Below, in pieces: positions 8,786-18,554 of a stretch of DNA of 64,000 bases (its first letter is position 1; each line of letters starts with the position of its first letter). Made by a program: the position numbers and the translations under genes. Below the pieces are notes generated by a model. It was given only the letters and a program-made list of their open reading frames with translations, ran no database searches and was not told the DNA's origin. The DNA is from CAYFRC01 sp050946115 (GTDB lineage Bacteria; Bacillota; Clostridia; Christensenellales; Aristaeellaceae): NCBI GenBank assembly GCA_050946115.1, contig JBMNUF010000005.1, positions 87,424 to 151,423 of the forward strand, read 5' to 3'.

Positions 8786-10036
8786 ATGGGCGATACATTA
8801 ATCATTCGCGGCGGCAGGCGCCTGCAGGGCGAAGTCGCCGCCAGCGGCGGGAAAAATGCCGCGCTCGCGATCGGCGCGGCGACCGTGCTGTGCGGCGGGG
8901 TTTGCTCGATCGAAAACCTGCCCGATATCGAGGATTTGCACGTTTTAATCGAAATGCTCCGCTCCGTAAACGCAAAGGTCGATTTCGAGGGCGGCGTGAT
9001 GCGCGTGGACGCATCCTGCGTCAACCGAACGGACCCCCCGTATGAACTCGCATGCCGCATGCGCGCGTCGTACTATTTCGCGCCGGTTTTGCTCGGGATG
9101 CTCGGCCATGCCGAGGTGCCGCTGCCCGGCGGCTGCGACATCGGCTCCCGCCCCATCGACCAGACGATCAAGGGCATGCGCGCCCTGGGCGCGGACGTGC
9201 GCAATGAGCGCGGCATGCTCACCGCGAGGGGTGGCAAACTGCGCGGCGCGGACGTCTATCTCGATATGCCGAGCGTGGGCGCTACGGTCAACACCGTCTT
9301 GACCGCCGTATGCGCGGAGGGCACGACGACGATCAACAACTGCGCCAAGGAGCCGCACATCGTCGATCTTGCAAACTTTTTGAACAGCATGGGCGCGCGC
9401 GTCAGGGGCGCGGGCACCTCGATCATCCGCGTCACGGGGAAGAGACCGCTGCACGGCTCTTCCTACGCGGTCATTCCCGACCAGATCGAAACCGGAACCC
9501 TCATGATCGCGGCGGCCGCGACGAAGGGCGACGTGACCGTCACCGGCACGATCCCCACGCATATGGAGGCGCTCTCGGCGAAGCTTTTGGAAATGGGCGT
9601 GTCCGTCGAGGATGACGACGATCGCATCCGCGTCCGCTCCGATGGCGACCTGCGCGGCGTGGACGTGAAGACCATGGTCTATCCCGGCTTCCCGACCGAC
9701 CTACAGCAGCCGCTCTCGGCGCTTTTGTCTGTGTCCAAGGGCGTTTCCCGCGTCACCGAAACCATCTTCGAGCAGCGGTTCCGCTACGCCGATGAATTGC
9801 AGCGCATGGGCGCGGACATCAGCCTGTACGGTCGCACCGCCTACATCCGGGGCGTGGAAACGCTCGTCGGCGCGCCCGTCAACGCGACGGACCTTCGCGC
9901 CGGCGCGGCGCTCGTGATCGCAGGGCTGATGGCGGAGGGCACGACGGAGATATCCGGCCTCAGCTACATCCTGCGCGGCTACGAAAATCTCGATCTCAAG
10001 CTCCGCTCGCTGGGCGGAGACATAAAACGGGCGTAA
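8786..10036 (+). CDS. murA: UDP-N-acetylglucosamine 1-carboxyvinyltransferase
   Basis: A 416-residue MurA of normal length. It transfers enolpyruvate from PEP to UDP-GlcNAc, the first committed step of peptidoglycan synthesis in the cytoplasm. It has the N-terminal SGGKNAAL motif, the loop PLPGGCDIGSRPIDQ with the catalytic (fosfomycin-target) cysteine, and PGFPTDLQQPLSALLS near residue 300. The cysteine is present, so fosfomycin sensitivity at the target level is expected. GAGAGGAG lies 7 nt before the ATG. Firmicutes often carry two murA copies; which paralogue this is cannot be told from one sequence. Confidence 0.95.
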   Translation: MGDTLIIRGGRRLQGEVAASGGKNAALAIGAATVLCGGVCSIENLPDIEDLHVLIEMLRSVNAKVDFEGGVMRVDASCVNRTDPPYELACRMRASYYFAPVLLGMLGHAEVPLPGGCDIGSRPIDQTIKGMRALGADVRNERGMLTARGGKLRGADVYLDMPSVGATVNTVLTAVCAEGTTTINNCAKEPHIVDLANFLNSMGARVRGAGTSIIRVTGKRPLHGSSYAVIPDQIETGTLMIAAAATKGDVTVTGTIPTHMEALSAKLLEMGVSVEDDDDRIRVRSDGDLRGVDVKTMVYPGFPTDLQQPLSALLSVSKGVSRVTETIFEQRFRYADELQRMGADISLYGRTAYIRGVETLVGAPVNATDLRAGAALVIAGLMAEGTTEISGLSYILRGYENLDLKLRSLGGDIKRA

Positions 10037-10090
10037 TTCGGCATTTGCGGCAAAAACCGTCACTACGCAGGCGAAGGGGAGGTTTTCATC

Positions 10091-10807
10091 ATGATCCGCG
10101 TAACCGTCTGGAATGAATTCCGTCACGAGAAGACCGACGAGGCCGTCAAAGCCATCTATCCCGAGGGCATTCACGGCGCCATTGCCGATTTCCTGCGCAG
10201 GGAAGAGGATATATGTGTGCGCACCGCGACGTTGGACGAGCCGGAACACGGCCTCGCGCAGGAGGTATTGGACGATACCGACGTTTTGATCTGGTGGGGA
10301 CACATGTTCCACAACCTGGTTTCGGACGAGGTTGTCGAACGCGTGTGCAGGCGCGTGCTGGACGGCATGGGCTTTATCCCAATCCATTCGGGGCACGCCT
10401 CCAAGCCCTTTTCCCGCCTCATGGGCACGGACACGGGCAACCTCCGCTGGCACGAGGACGACGACCCCGTGCGCATCTGGGCGATCGATTACGCGCACCC
10501 TATTGCGGCAGGGATCGGCGATTATTTCGAGTTGCCCGCCGAGGAGACCTACGGCGAGCACTTCGGCATTCCGCAGCCCGATTCCCTCGTGTTTGTGAGC
10601 TGGTATCCCTCGGGCGAGGTGTTCCGCAGCGGCTGTTGCTGGCATCGTGGGCAGGGCAGGATCTTCTATTTCCAGCCCGGTCACGAAACCTATCCCACCT
10701 ACTACAACGAGAACGTGCAGCGCGTCATCAAAAACGCGGTTCGCTGGGCGCACAATCCCTACGCGCGCAAGATCACGGTCGGCTGGACGCAATCTCTCGA
10801 AAAATAA
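10091..10807 (+). CDS. ThuA domain-containing protein
   Basis: A 238-residue protein of the ThuA-like glutamine-amidotransferase fold. Landmarks are VTVWNEFRHEK at the N-terminus, DDTDVLIWWGHMFHNLV near residue 60, GFIPIHSGHASKPF near residue 97 and GRIFYFQPGHETYPTYYN near residue 195. ThuA proteins occur in trehalose/sucrose and other sugar-utilisation loci and their reaction is unsettled. GGGGAGG lies 8 nt upstream of the ATG. It sits alone between murA and recA, so the context says little about its substrate. Confidence 0.8.
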   Translation: MIRVTVWNEFRHEKTDEAVKAIYPEGIHGAIADFLRREEDICVRTATLDEPEHGLAQEVLDDTDVLIWWGHMFHNLVSDEVVERVCRRVLDGMGFIPIHSGHASKPFSRLMGTDTGNLRWHEDDDPVRIWAIDYAHPIAAGIGDYFELPAEETYGEHFGIPQPDSLVFVSWYPSGEVFRSGCCWHRGQGRIFYFQPGHETYPTYYNENVQRVIKNAVRWAHNPYARKITVGWTQSLEK

Positions 10808-10822
10808 ACGGAGGACATTTCG

Positions 10823-11920
10823 ATGGCAGATAAAAAGAGCACAAAGCCCATGCCCAAACAGGTGCAGGGCGAAGAGCGCATTCGCGCGCTGGAAGTCGCC
10901 CTGACGAAGATCGAAAAGGATTTCGGCAAGGGTTCCGTGATGAAATTGGGCGACGCCACAAGCAAATTGAACGTGGACGTGATTTCGACGGGCTGTCTCA
11001 ATATCGATTTCGCGCTGGGCGTGGGCGGTCTGCCGCGCGGCAGGATCGTGGAGATCTACGGCCCCGAATCCTCCGGCAAGACCACGCTCGCGCTGCACGT
11101 CGTGGCGCAGGCGCAGCGCGAGGGCGGAACCGCCGCCTTCATCGACGCGGAGCACGCGCTCGACCCCGTGTATGCGCACAGGCTCGGCGTGGATATCGAC
11201 GAGCTGTACGTCTCCCAGCCCGACAACGGCGAGCAGGCGCTGGACATCTGCGAGGCGCTCGTGCGCTCGGGCGCGATCGACGTCGTGGTCGTGGACTCCG
11301 TGGCGGCGCTCGTCCCCAAGCAAGAAATTGAGGGCGACATGGGCGATTCGCACGTCGGTCTTCAGGCGCGGCTGATGTCGCAGGCGCTCAGGAAACTCGC
11401 TGGCGTCATCTCCAAGACCAACGCGCTGGTAATCTTCATCAACCAGCTGCGCGAGAAGGTCGGCATTATCTATGGCAATCCCGAGGTGACCACCGGCGGC
11501 AAGGCGCTGAAGTTCTACGCCTCCGTGCGCATCGACGTGCGCAAGGGCGAGCCGATCAAAAACGGCAGCGAGACCATCGGCAGCCGCATGAAGGTGAAGG
11601 TTTCCAAAAACAAGGTCGCCCCGCCGTTTAAGACCACCGTGGTCGACATGATTTACGGCGAGGGCATCTCCCGCGAGGGTAGCCTGCTCGATATCGCCGT
11701 CGAGCGCGGGCTCGTGCAAAAGAGCGGCGCGTGGTTCTCCTACGAGGGCGACCGCATCGGGCAGGGGCGCGACAATACGCGCGTCTTCCTGCGCGACCAC
11801 CCGGAGATATACAACACATTGGAAGAAAAGCTCCGCGAGGAATTCAGCCGGGGCAATATCGCGATCCTGCAGGACGAGGGCGAGGACGACGAGGACGATT
11901 CCGTCGGCGACGACGAATAA
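10823..11920 (+). CDS. recA: Recombinase RecA
   Basis: A 365-residue RecA that forms ATP-dependent filaments on single-stranded DNA, drives strand exchange and triggers LexA self-cleavage. The Walker A motif GPESSGKTT is at about residue 76, followed by FIDAEHALDP, VVVDSVAALVPKQEIEG with loop L1, and INQLREKVG with loop L2 VTTGGKAL. The tail is unusually acidic (EDEEDDSVGDDE-like). A CGGAGGA site precedes the ATG and a strong terminator follows. No SOS-type operator is obvious in the 15-nt gap to the ThuA gene, so any SOS promoter would lie inside or before that gene. Confidence 0.97.
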   Translation: MADKKSTKPMPKQVQGEERIRALEVALTKIEKDFGKGSVMKLGDATSKLNVDVISTGCLNIDFALGVGGLPRGRIVEIYGPESSGKTTLALHVVAQAQREGGTAAFIDAEHALDPVYAHRLGVDIDELYVSQPDNGEQALDICEALVRSGAIDVVVVDSVAALVPKQEIEGDMGDSHVGLQARLMSQALRKLAGVISKTNALVIFINQLREKVGIIYGNPEVTTGGKALKFYASVRIDVRKGEPIKNGSETIGSRMKVKVSKNKVAPPFKTTVVDMIYGEGISREGSLLDIAVERGLVQKSGAWFSYEGDRIGQGRDNTRVFLRDHPEIYNTLEEKLREEFSRGNIAILQDEGEDDEDDSVGDDE

Positions 11921-11940
11921 GCCCCGCCGCAATGCACACA

Positions 11941-11978
11941 AAACCCGCGTTCGCCCATGGGGCGGGACGCGGGTTTTT
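11941..11978 (+). terminator. Rho-independent terminator after recA
   Basis: AAACCCGCGT (11941-11950) pairs with ACGCGGGTTT (11967-11976) around a GC-rich loop and is followed by further T residues. Confidence 0.9.
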
Positions 11979-12049
11979 CGATGTGCCCGCCGCACCGGGC
12001 GCATCGCGGGGAGGCGCTATGTTAAGTTTCTAAGCATCCCCGAATAAAC

Positions 12050-12078
12050 TTGACAAAGCAGCGCCCATTTGGTATAAT
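12050..12078 (+). promoter_or_regulatory. Consensus promoter for the tRNA-Met pair
   Basis: A perfect TTGACA (12050-12055), a 17-nt spacer and a perfect TATAAT (12073-12078), placed 12 nt before the first tRNA, as expected for strongly expressed stable RNA. Confidence 0.92.
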
Positions 12079-12090
12079 AGTTTATGTCGT

Positions 12091-12167
<77 letters not shown>

Positions 12168-12175
12168 TTTTTATT

Positions 12176-12252
12176 GGCGGCGTAGCTCAGTTGGCCAGAG
12201 CATTCGGTTCATACCCGGAGTGTCACTGGTTCGAATCCAGTCGCCGCTACCA
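12176..12252 (+). tRNA. Elongator tRNA-Met (CAT)
   Basis: A 77-nt cloverleaf with acceptor GGCGGCG/CGCCGCT, D-arm GCTCAGTTGGCCAGAGC, anticodon loop TTCATAC with CAT at 12210-12212, T-arm CTGGTTCGAATCCAG and encoded CCA. The acceptor and anticodon arms fit elongator Met better than lysidine-modified Ile2. Confidence 0.9.
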
Positions 12253-12322
12253 AAACTGCGCGTGCGTTTTGCTTCAATTCGTGCGTGCGGTTATTTATAT
12301 GATTCTGTACTCGGACACGGCA

Positions 12323-12348
12323 CCGCGCACAAAAAGCGCGGCGTTTTT
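12323..12348 (+). terminator. Terminator after the tRNA genes
   Basis: CCGCGC (12323-12328) pairs with GCGCGG (12336-12341) over an ACAAAAA loop, followed by CGTTTTTG. Confidence 0.75.
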
Positions 12349-12383
12349 GTTTTCAAAAAGCGTTCGCCTTTGCCTCGGCGCGT

Positions 12384-13409
12384 TTATTTCTTCTCTTCCC
12401 TGTGCGGGATCATACGGTTTTTCGCGAGCCAATGCACCATATCGTCGAGCGTCTCAAAGAGGCTGCGCGGCTTATATCCCCATGCGGCAGTGGCCTTTTC
12501 GTGCGAAAAGTACGCGTTGCTCCCGAGCGTATAGGCGGAATACGGCGTCAAAAACAGCGGCTTTTTGTGCAGTACGCAGTGCCATTCCAAAAACGGCGCG
12601 ATGCACTTCACGAGCCACAGCGGCAGGTACATCGGCTCCCTGCCGCAGCCGATGCGGCTCAGGTAGCCCAGGATATCGCTCAGCTTCGCGTATTGCCCCG
12701 AGAGGATGTAGCACTCGCCCTTTTCCCCGTTTTCGCTGCACGAGATGATGCCGTCCGCCACGTCGCGCACGTCCACAAAGTCGTACCCGCCCTTGACCGC
12801 GATCGGCAGCTTCTTTTTGCAGAAGGAAATGACGGTCGAGGTGACGTTGCCGCTCCCCGTGTCGTAGGGGCCGATGATGCCCGATGGGTGCACGATGCAG
12901 GCATTGAGCCCCCGCTCGATCGCGGAAAACACCGCGTTCGTCCCCGCCGCCTTGCTCTTGGCGTAGCTGCCGATCACGGTTTTTTCGGAGAAATTGCGAA
13001 TCTCCCGCATGATTTGCCCGCGCGGCTTTTCGGGAATCGCGTGCACGGAGCTGATATGGACGACTTTTGCGACCCCGTGCTCCAGACACATCTCCATGAT
13101 GTTTTTCGTGCCCTCCACATTGACAGCGCGCAGTTTCGGATTTTTGCGCGTAGCGATGGAGATAATGCCCGCGCCGTGGATGAGGCAGGCCTCCTTAAGA
13201 TCTCCTTTGAAAAACTCCGCGAGGGACGTCCTGTCGTCCACCCTGTCGCAAACAAGTTCCACGCCCTTGGGCAAATCCCCTGTCGCGGGGTCGTTCGGCA
13301 AAACGAGCGCGCGCACGCGCTTCCCCTTTTCCAGGAGCCGATTTACGATCACCTTGCCGAGAAAGCCCGTCGCGCCCGTAATCAAATACAGGTCAAATTC
13401 TCTTCCCAT
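12384..13409 (-). CDS. NAD-dependent epimerase/dehydratase family protein
   Basis: A 341-residue extended short-chain dehydrogenase. ITGATGFLGKVIVNRLLEKG is the N-terminal NAD(P)-binding motif, HGAGIIS and NVEGTKNIMEMCLEHGVAKVV follow, and the catalytic Ser and YxxxK lie in VHISSVHAIP and SYAKSKAAG. Such enzymes act on sugar nucleotides, dihydroflavonol-like ketones or sterol-like substrates; the substrate is not predictable. The start is the ATG after GGAGGGAG; a longer reading to 13502 lacks a ribosome-binding site. It converges on the tRNA terminator and diverges from the EF-G-like gene. Confidence 0.82.
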   Translation of the reverse strand: MGREFDLYLITGATGFLGKVIVNRLLEKGKRVRALVLPNDPATGDLPKGVELVCDRVDDRTSLAEFFKGDLKEACLIHGAGIISIATRKNPKLRAVNVEGTKNIMEMCLEHGVAKVVHISSVHAIPEKPRGQIMREIRNFSEKTVIGSYAKSKAAGTNAVFSAIERGLNACIVHPSGIIGPYDTGSGNVTSTVISFCKKKLPIAVKGGYDFVDVRDVADGIISCSENGEKGECYILSGQYAKLSDILGYLSRIGCGREPMYLPLWLVKCIAPFLEWHCVLHKKPLFLTPYSAYTLGSNAYFSHEKATAAWGYKPRSLFETLDDMVHWLAKNRMIPHREEKK

Positions 13410-13437
13410 AGTCTCCCTCCTTTCACATCTATGGCAT

Positions 13438-13466
13438 AGTATACCACGTTTGGGGCCGCGAAACAA
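13438..13466 (-). promoter_or_regulatory. Promoter for the epimerase gene
   Basis: Minus-strand TTGTTT (13466-13461), a 17-nt spacer and TATACT (13443-13438), about 30 nt before the ATG. Confidence 0.65.
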
Positions 13467-13529
13467 TCCAAAGCGCCGTTTTTTTCGGATTTCCGGGCGC
13501 ACGTCGATTGTGATTATTTTGTAAAGCCC

Positions 13530-13558
13530 TTTTCATCCCCCGGCTTCTCTGCTATAAT
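13530..13558 (+). promoter_or_regulatory. Probable promoter for the EF-G-like gene
   Basis: A perfect TATAAT (13553-13558) with a weak -35 (TTTTCA, 13530-13535) at 17 nt. The gene start is 65 nt downstream. Confidence 0.5.
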
Positions 13559-13622
13559 ATAGAGTAGCTATCTGCGTGTCTTTTGGCGCGTGTGTGAATC
13601 ATTGAATTGGGGGAGTTACCAG

Positions 13623-15704
13623 ATGAAAGACTATCAGACCTCGAATATCCGAAACATCGCCGTAGTCGGACACGGCTCCGAGGGGAAAACCACGCTGGTT
13701 GAGGCACTGCTTTTCGCCACGGGCACCATCGACCGCCAGGGTCGCGTCGAAGACGGTTCCACCACGACCGACTTCGATCCCGAGGAGATTCGCCGCCAGA
13801 TTTCCATCAGCGCGTCCATAGCGCCGCTCGAGTACAAAGGGAAAAAAATCAATTTCATCGACGTGCCCGGCTTCTTCGATTTCGCAGGCGAAATGATGGG
13901 GCCGCTCGCGGTGTGCGAGGGCGCGCTCATCACCGTGGGCGCGGTCTCGGGTCTTTCCGTCGGCGCGGAAAAGGCGTGGGCGCAGTGCGATAAGAACGGC
14001 AACGCCCGCATGATCGTCATCAACCAGATGGATCGCGAGAACGCCAACTTCGAAAAGGCGCTTTCCTCGATCATCGAAAAATACGGCACGCACATCGCGC
14101 CGATCGAGGTTCCGATCATCGAAAAGGGTCAGTTCGTCGGCGTCGCGTGCGTCCTCGAAAACAAGGCATACACCGGCGAGGGCAAGACCTTAAAGGAGAT
14201 CCCGATCCCCGCGTCCGTGGAGGTCGAGGTCGCCCATGCCCGCGAGCAGATCATGGAAGCCGCAGCGGGCGCGGACGAGGAGCTCATGGAGAGATACTTT
14301 GAAAACATGGAGCTCTCTCCCGAGGACACCATGAAGGGCCTGCGCAAGGGCATCGTGGAGGGCACCGTCGTCCCCGTCGTGTGCTGCTCCGCGCTGACGA
14401 AGGTCGGCCTTGCAAAGCTGCTCGACAACGTCATCGATCTCATGCCCTCCCCCGAGGGCAAGGTGCTCACCGGCGTCCATCCCAAGACGGAGGAAGCTGT
14501 CGAGCGCATTTGCGCAGAGGACCAGCCCTTCTCCGCGCGCGTGTTCAAGACGCTCGCCGACCCGTTCGTCGGAAAGCTGTCCCTGCTCAAGGTCACGAGC
14601 GGCGTTTTGACGGGCGATGTTTCCCTCTACAACGCATCCGCGGAAAAGGCGGAAAAATCGGGCACGATCTACATCCAGCGCGGCAAAAAGCAGACCACCA
14701 CGACGAAGGTCGTCGCAGGCGACATCTGCGCGCTCGCAAAGCTCCAGTCCGTGCAGACGGGCAACACCCTTTGCGATGCGGCGTCCCCCGTCGTATTCCC
14801 CGAGATCAAGTTCCCCGCGCCCTGCATCTCCATGGCGGTATACGCCAAGAAGGCGGGCGAGGAAGATAAGGTTTTCACCGGGCTCAACCGCCTGATGGAG
14901 GAAGACCCGACCATCCTCGTGGAAAAGGACGCGGAGACCACCGAATCGCTCCTGTACGGCCTGGGCGAACTGCACCTTGAGGTCATCACGCGAAAGCTCG
15001 CGTCCAAGTTCGGCGCGGAGTGCGTGCTGCAGGATCCCAAGATCCCCTACCGCGAGAGCATCCGCAAGAAGATCGACGTGCAGGGTCGCCATAAGAAGCA
15101 GACCGGCGGCCACGGCCAGTTTGGCGACGTGTGGATCGAGTTCCGCCCCAACGACGATCCCTCCAATACCGAGTTCGTGTTTGAAGACGCGGTCGTCGGC
15201 GGCGTCGTTCCGCGCAACTTCATCCCCGCGGTCGAAAAGGGCCTGCGCGAGTGCATCCTCAAGGGCGTGCTTGCGGGCTTCCCCGTCGTAGGGCTCACCG
15301 CGAAGCTGCACGACGGCTCGTATCACCCCGTGGACTCCTCCGAAATGGCGTTCAAGACGGCTGCGAGGCTCGCGTTCAGGCAGCTGACCGGCGCGAACCC
15401 CTACCTGCTTGAGCCGATCTACCGCGTCGAGGTGACCGTTCCCAACGACTACATGGGCGACATCATCGGCGACATGAACAGGCGGCGCGGCCGCATCATG
15501 GGCATGGAGCAGGTGGGCGTGGATCAGCTCGTCATCGCGGAAGTGCCGCAGGCGGAGATGTTCAAGTATGCGACGGATTTGCGCTCCATGACGCAGGCGC
15601 GCGGCTCCTTCACGATGAAGTTCGAGCGCTATGAAGAGGTTCCCGCCTCCGACGCGAAGAAGATCATCGACAGTGCCAAGCGCGAGGAAGAAGAGGAAGA
15701 ATAA
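13623..15704 (+). CDS. Elongation factor G-like GTPase (EF-G paralogue)
   Basis: A 693-residue translational GTPase with all five EF-G-like domains. The motifs have diverged from canonical EF-G: G1 reads GHGSEGKTT, G3 reads DVPGFFDF instead of DTPGHVDF, and G4 reads NQMDREN instead of NKMD. RHKKQTGGHGQFGDVWIEF in domain IV and MNRRRGRIMGME in domain V are typical. It belongs to the second EF-G-like (FusA2) group of Clostridia, not to the str-operon EF-G; no rpsL or rpsG is near. Its role is unclear (proposed ribosome rescue, recycling or stress functions). The C-terminus is a run of glutamates. GGGGGAG precedes the ATG. Confidence 0.87.
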   Translation: MKDYQTSNIRNIAVVGHGSEGKTTLVEALLFATGTIDRQGRVEDGSTTTDFDPEEIRRQISISASIAPLEYKGKKINFIDVPGFFDFAGEMMGPLAVCEGALITVGAVSGLSVGAEKAWAQCDKNGNARMIVINQMDRENANFEKALSSIIEKYGTHIAPIEVPIIEKGQFVGVACVLENKAYTGEGKTLKEIPIPASVEVEVAHAREQIMEAAAGADEELMERYFENMELSPEDTMKGLRKGIVEGTVVPVVCCSALTKVGLAKLLDNVIDLMPSPEGKVLTGVHPKTEEAVERICAEDQPFSARVFKTLADPFVGKLSLLKVTSGVLTGDVSLYNASAEKAEKSGTIYIQRGKKQTTTTKVVAGDICALAKLQSVQTGNTLCDAASPVVFPEIKFPAPCISMAVYAKKAGEEDKVFTGLNRLMEEDPTILVEKDAETTESLLYGLGELHLEVITRKLASKFGAECVLQDPKIPYRESIRKKIDVQGRHKKQTGGHGQFGDVWIEFRPNDDPSNTEFVFEDAVVGGVVPRNFIPAVEKGLRECILKGVLAGFPVVGLTAKLHDGSYHPVDSSEMAFKTAARLAFRQLTGANPYLLEPIYRVEVTVPNDYMGDIIGDMNRRRGRIMGMEQVGVDQLVIAEVPQAEMFKYATDLRSMTQARGSFTMKFERYEEVPASDAKKIIDSAKREEEEEE

Positions 15705-15719
15705 TTCCCGATATATTCA

Positions 15720-15754
15720 AAGAGCGGAGCCCGATGTGGGTTCCGCTCTTTTTC
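15720..15754 (+). terminator. Terminator after the EF-G-like gene
   Basis: AAGAGCGGA (15720-15728) pairs with TCCGCTCTT (15742-15750), followed by a T-run. It also faces the 3' end of the convergent mannosidase gene. Confidence 0.88.
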
Positions 15755-15766
15755 ATGCCGCCCGGG

Positions 15767-18520
15767 TTATGCAAGTACTACGCGAATGGCAGCGGCGCTA
15801 TACGGCTTTATACCAAAAGATAGGCTCTTCCCGCAGCGGGAAATCGCGCCTGCAGCGTCCTCCTTCGTCGTGACGAAGCAGCAGCTTTCGACATCCCGCG
15901 CGAATGTAATGGAGACCTCTCCCGCCTGCCCGTCCGTCTCGATCATGCGGACGATGAGACCGTTTTCGTCCTCCGCGCGCTTGATGCCGGAGAGCAGCAC
16001 GTTCTTGTTCTCGATCCCGAGGAACGCTTTTTCGAGCGGCTCCGTCCCCTCGCGGCTCGTGCCCGAAACGACGGTCGCCGGGTGGTTCCACGCCGCCGCC
16101 TCCGAGAGCAATGCACCTGCGTTCTGCGCATGGCTCACGCCGAGTGCGAGCTTAAATGTGTGCTGCCCCAATTCGGGATACGGATCGGGGTCGAACGAGG
16201 CGCGAATGAGCGTCACGCCCATTTGCACGCCGTCGCCACGGAAGCCGTATTTGGAGTCCGAAAGCAGTACGAGCCGCGCCCCTTCGCCCACCGTCGCAAT
16301 CATGCCCTGCGAGCAAAGGTCCATGTCGCGCGCCTCGCGCACGATGCCGCCGCCCGGGATGTCGAAGAAGTATTCCTTTGCATCGTCCGCGTGTTCCGCG
16401 TCGAAGCGCAGGTGCGGCATGCCCTTTTCGGGGCTGCCCGTTTCGAGCCAGTCTGCCTTCACGTCGTATTCGAGATACGGCGTTCCCTTCTTGAGGGACA
16501 CCGTGTAGGTCATTTTCGAGTTTCCAAATTCCCTGTACGCGGTAAAGGATTGGCACAGCTCTCCGTCTACGATGTCCGTCACGCGGCTCGCACCGCCGAT
16601 GGGGAGCCGCTCCGCGAACCTTCCGACCTGCCACGCCGTCATGCCGCGCGAGGCGTCCTCCCGCACGAGGGAGAAATCCGCTTCGCCCCACACCATTTCC
16701 CGCCCCGTCTCTTTATCTACGAGGGAGATCAGCGCGAGCGTTTCGGCGGAGAATTCCGCGCGGATGCGGTCGTTTTCAAGGATCAGTTCGACGGGAGTTT
16801 CGATGCGGGGATCGAGCCTCCTCGGAAGCAAGGGCGATATGTCCTCTTTTACGCGCAGGCCGTATGTCGTGTATCCGCACGCAGGGAGCTCCGCCTCGAT
16901 CAGGATGCGCGCGTATTTGTGCCCCCAGTACTCGTTAAAGCCCGCGTCCAGCACCTGATGCGCCACTGCTTTCCCCGATTTGTCTGCGATCTCGATCAGC
17001 GAGAGGTCCTTTTGATAGTCCCACAGCATGAGCATGACGACTTCCTTTTTCGCAAACGGCAGCGCGTTAAACAGGTGCCACACGCGCGTGTCGCCGCCGC
17101 CGCGGCTGACCTGCCCCGCGCCGAAGCCGTAGATGCCGAAACCCACGCCCGCGCCCTCGGATGTCGTGCCTTCGGGCGACATATGAAGGAACGACGCCGT
17201 ATCGATTTTCCTTGCGATCGCCTGACACGCGGCGCGCTTCGCGCTCGTCGCGGCGGCAAACGTCTCTTGATACAGCCCCATCGCGTGCTCGCGCGTATCC
17301 ACTACGCCCGAGCCGGGGATGATGTCGTGAAACTGGTTGAACAGCACGTTTACCCAGCCGCGCTCGAAATCCGCCGCAGGGTACTCCCGATCCGCGAAGG
17401 AGGAAAGCGCCTCCGCCTCGTACAGCATTTTCTCCGCCATGCGGTTGCCCTGCTTGATGCGCGTCTGCGTGGTGTAGCAGCCGGAAAACACAAAGTTGCG
17501 CTCGCCGCATACGGCGGGGATGTTCTCCGCCCTTTCCATCGCCTCGAAAAAGCGCCGATAGGTGCCGAATTCCACCTTCGGGAAGATGCGCCACGTCGCC
17601 ATGTCCTCGATCAGTTCGATGTCGCGCCTCGTGGGCCCGCCGCCGTGGTTGCCCACGCCGTATACGCGCAGCGCGTCCGTCACGCCGTATTTCTCGCAGT
17701 ATTCCGGCACGAATTCCGCCCAATCCGTCTCCACCGCGCCCAGATACCAGCTCGGTTCGCGGTAGACCAGAATGCTCCGTCCCGAAGGCGAATGCCAGCG
17801 GTACAATACTTCCTTCTCCTCGCCGCGGCAGTGGTAGTAATACTTGACGCCCGCCTCCGCGAGCATTTCGGGGACGTTCTGGTGATGGCCGAACGTGTCC
17901 GGCTCGTAATCCAAATTGAGGGATGCCGCGTCGATGCCCAAGAGCTTTTCGAGGTATTTTGCGGTGTAGAGCTGGTGCCGCGCGACGGATTCGAAGGAGG
18001 GCATGTTGCGATCCGCCTCCACCCACGTGGACGCGGAGACCTCCCATTGCCCCGTCTTGATGCGCGCGCGGATTTCGTCAAGCATCTCCGGCTCATACTG
18101 CTCGACGATTCTGTACACGGATGCCTGGCTCTGCGCAAACGTGAACGACGGATGCTCGCGCATGAGGTTCAGCACCGTGCGGAACGTGTCGAGCGTAATG
18201 GAAACCGTCTCGTCGTAGCGCCACATCCAGTTCATATCGATGTGCGCGTGCCCCACAAACAGGAGCGTGTACTTCTTGCAGTCCGCCTCCATCGGAAGCA
18301 GCATGTCTTCGCAGGCTATCCGCGCGGATTTCGTGAGCGTACCCTCTTCCCGTTCCGCGTTTTGCGCGAATGCGATCGCGCTTTCGAGGAGCGCATCGTA
18401 CTTCCCCTTGTGCACGAGCGATACCCGCCGCGCGTAGCGCAGTTCGCCCGCGAGGCGCGCCTTTTCCTCTGCGTGGACATTTGCGGTAAACGCCTTCAGC
18501 ATCGCATCGACCTTTGCCAT
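15767..18520 (-). CDS. Glycoside hydrolase family 38 alpha-mannosidase
   Basis: A 917-residue GH38 enzyme with no signal peptide, so probably cytoplasmic. The zinc site HAHIDMNWMW begins near residue 90 and the nucleophile region LDYEPDTFGHHQNVPEML is near residue 200; VLFNQFHDIIPGSG near residue 400 is the third conserved block. The C-terminal half is the usual beta-sandwich region. It would remove alpha-linked mannose from imported oligosaccharides. It is monocistronic, with its own promoter and a convergent neighbour. The ATG follows GGGGAGGG. Linkage specificity cannot be read from the sequence. Confidence 0.92.
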   Translation of the reverse strand: MAKVDAMLKAFTANVHAEEKARLAGELRYARRVSLVHKGKYDALLESAIAFAQNAEREEGTLTKSARIACEDMLLPMEADCKKYTLLFVGHAHIDMNWMWRYDETVSITLDTFRTVLNLMREHPSFTFAQSQASVYRIVEQYEPEMLDEIRARIKTGQWEVSASTWVEADRNMPSFESVARHQLYTAKYLEKLLGIDAASLNLDYEPDTFGHHQNVPEMLAEAGVKYYYHCRGEEKEVLYRWHSPSGRSILVYREPSWYLGAVETDWAEFVPEYCEKYGVTDALRVYGVGNHGGGPTRRDIELIEDMATWRIFPKVEFGTYRRFFEAMERAENIPAVCGERNFVFSGCYTTQTRIKQGNRMAEKMLYEAEALSSFADREYPAADFERGWVNVLFNQFHDIIPGSGVVDTREHAMGLYQETFAAATSAKRAACQAIARKIDTASFLHMSPEGTTSEGAGVGFGIYGFGAGQVSRGGGDTRVWHLFNALPFAKKEVVMLMLWDYQKDLSLIEIADKSGKAVAHQVLDAGFNEYWGHKYARILIEAELPACGYTTYGLRVKEDISPLLPRRLDPRIETPVELILENDRIRAEFSAETLALISLVDKETGREMVWGEADFSLVREDASRGMTAWQVGRFAERLPIGGASRVTDIVDGELCQSFTAYREFGNSKMTYTVSLKKGTPYLEYDVKADWLETGSPEKGMPHLRFDAEHADDAKEYFFDIPGGGIVREARDMDLCSQGMIATVGEGARLVLLSDSKYGFRGDGVQMGVTLIRASFDPDPYPELGQHTFKLALGVSHAQNAGALLSEAAAWNHPATVVSGTSREGTEPLEKAFLGIENKNVLLSGIKRAEDENGLIVRMIETDGQAGEVSITFARDVESCCFVTTKEDAAGAISRCGKSLSFGIKPYSAAAIRVVLA

Positions 18521-18554
18521 GGTGTTCCCTCCCCTGTTTCTATTATGTACTTAC

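Noticed and set aside
9701..12004. 767-codon minus-strand open frame opposite murA, ThuA-like gene and recA
   Set aside because: It covers three well-identified plus-strand genes and has no recognisable domain.
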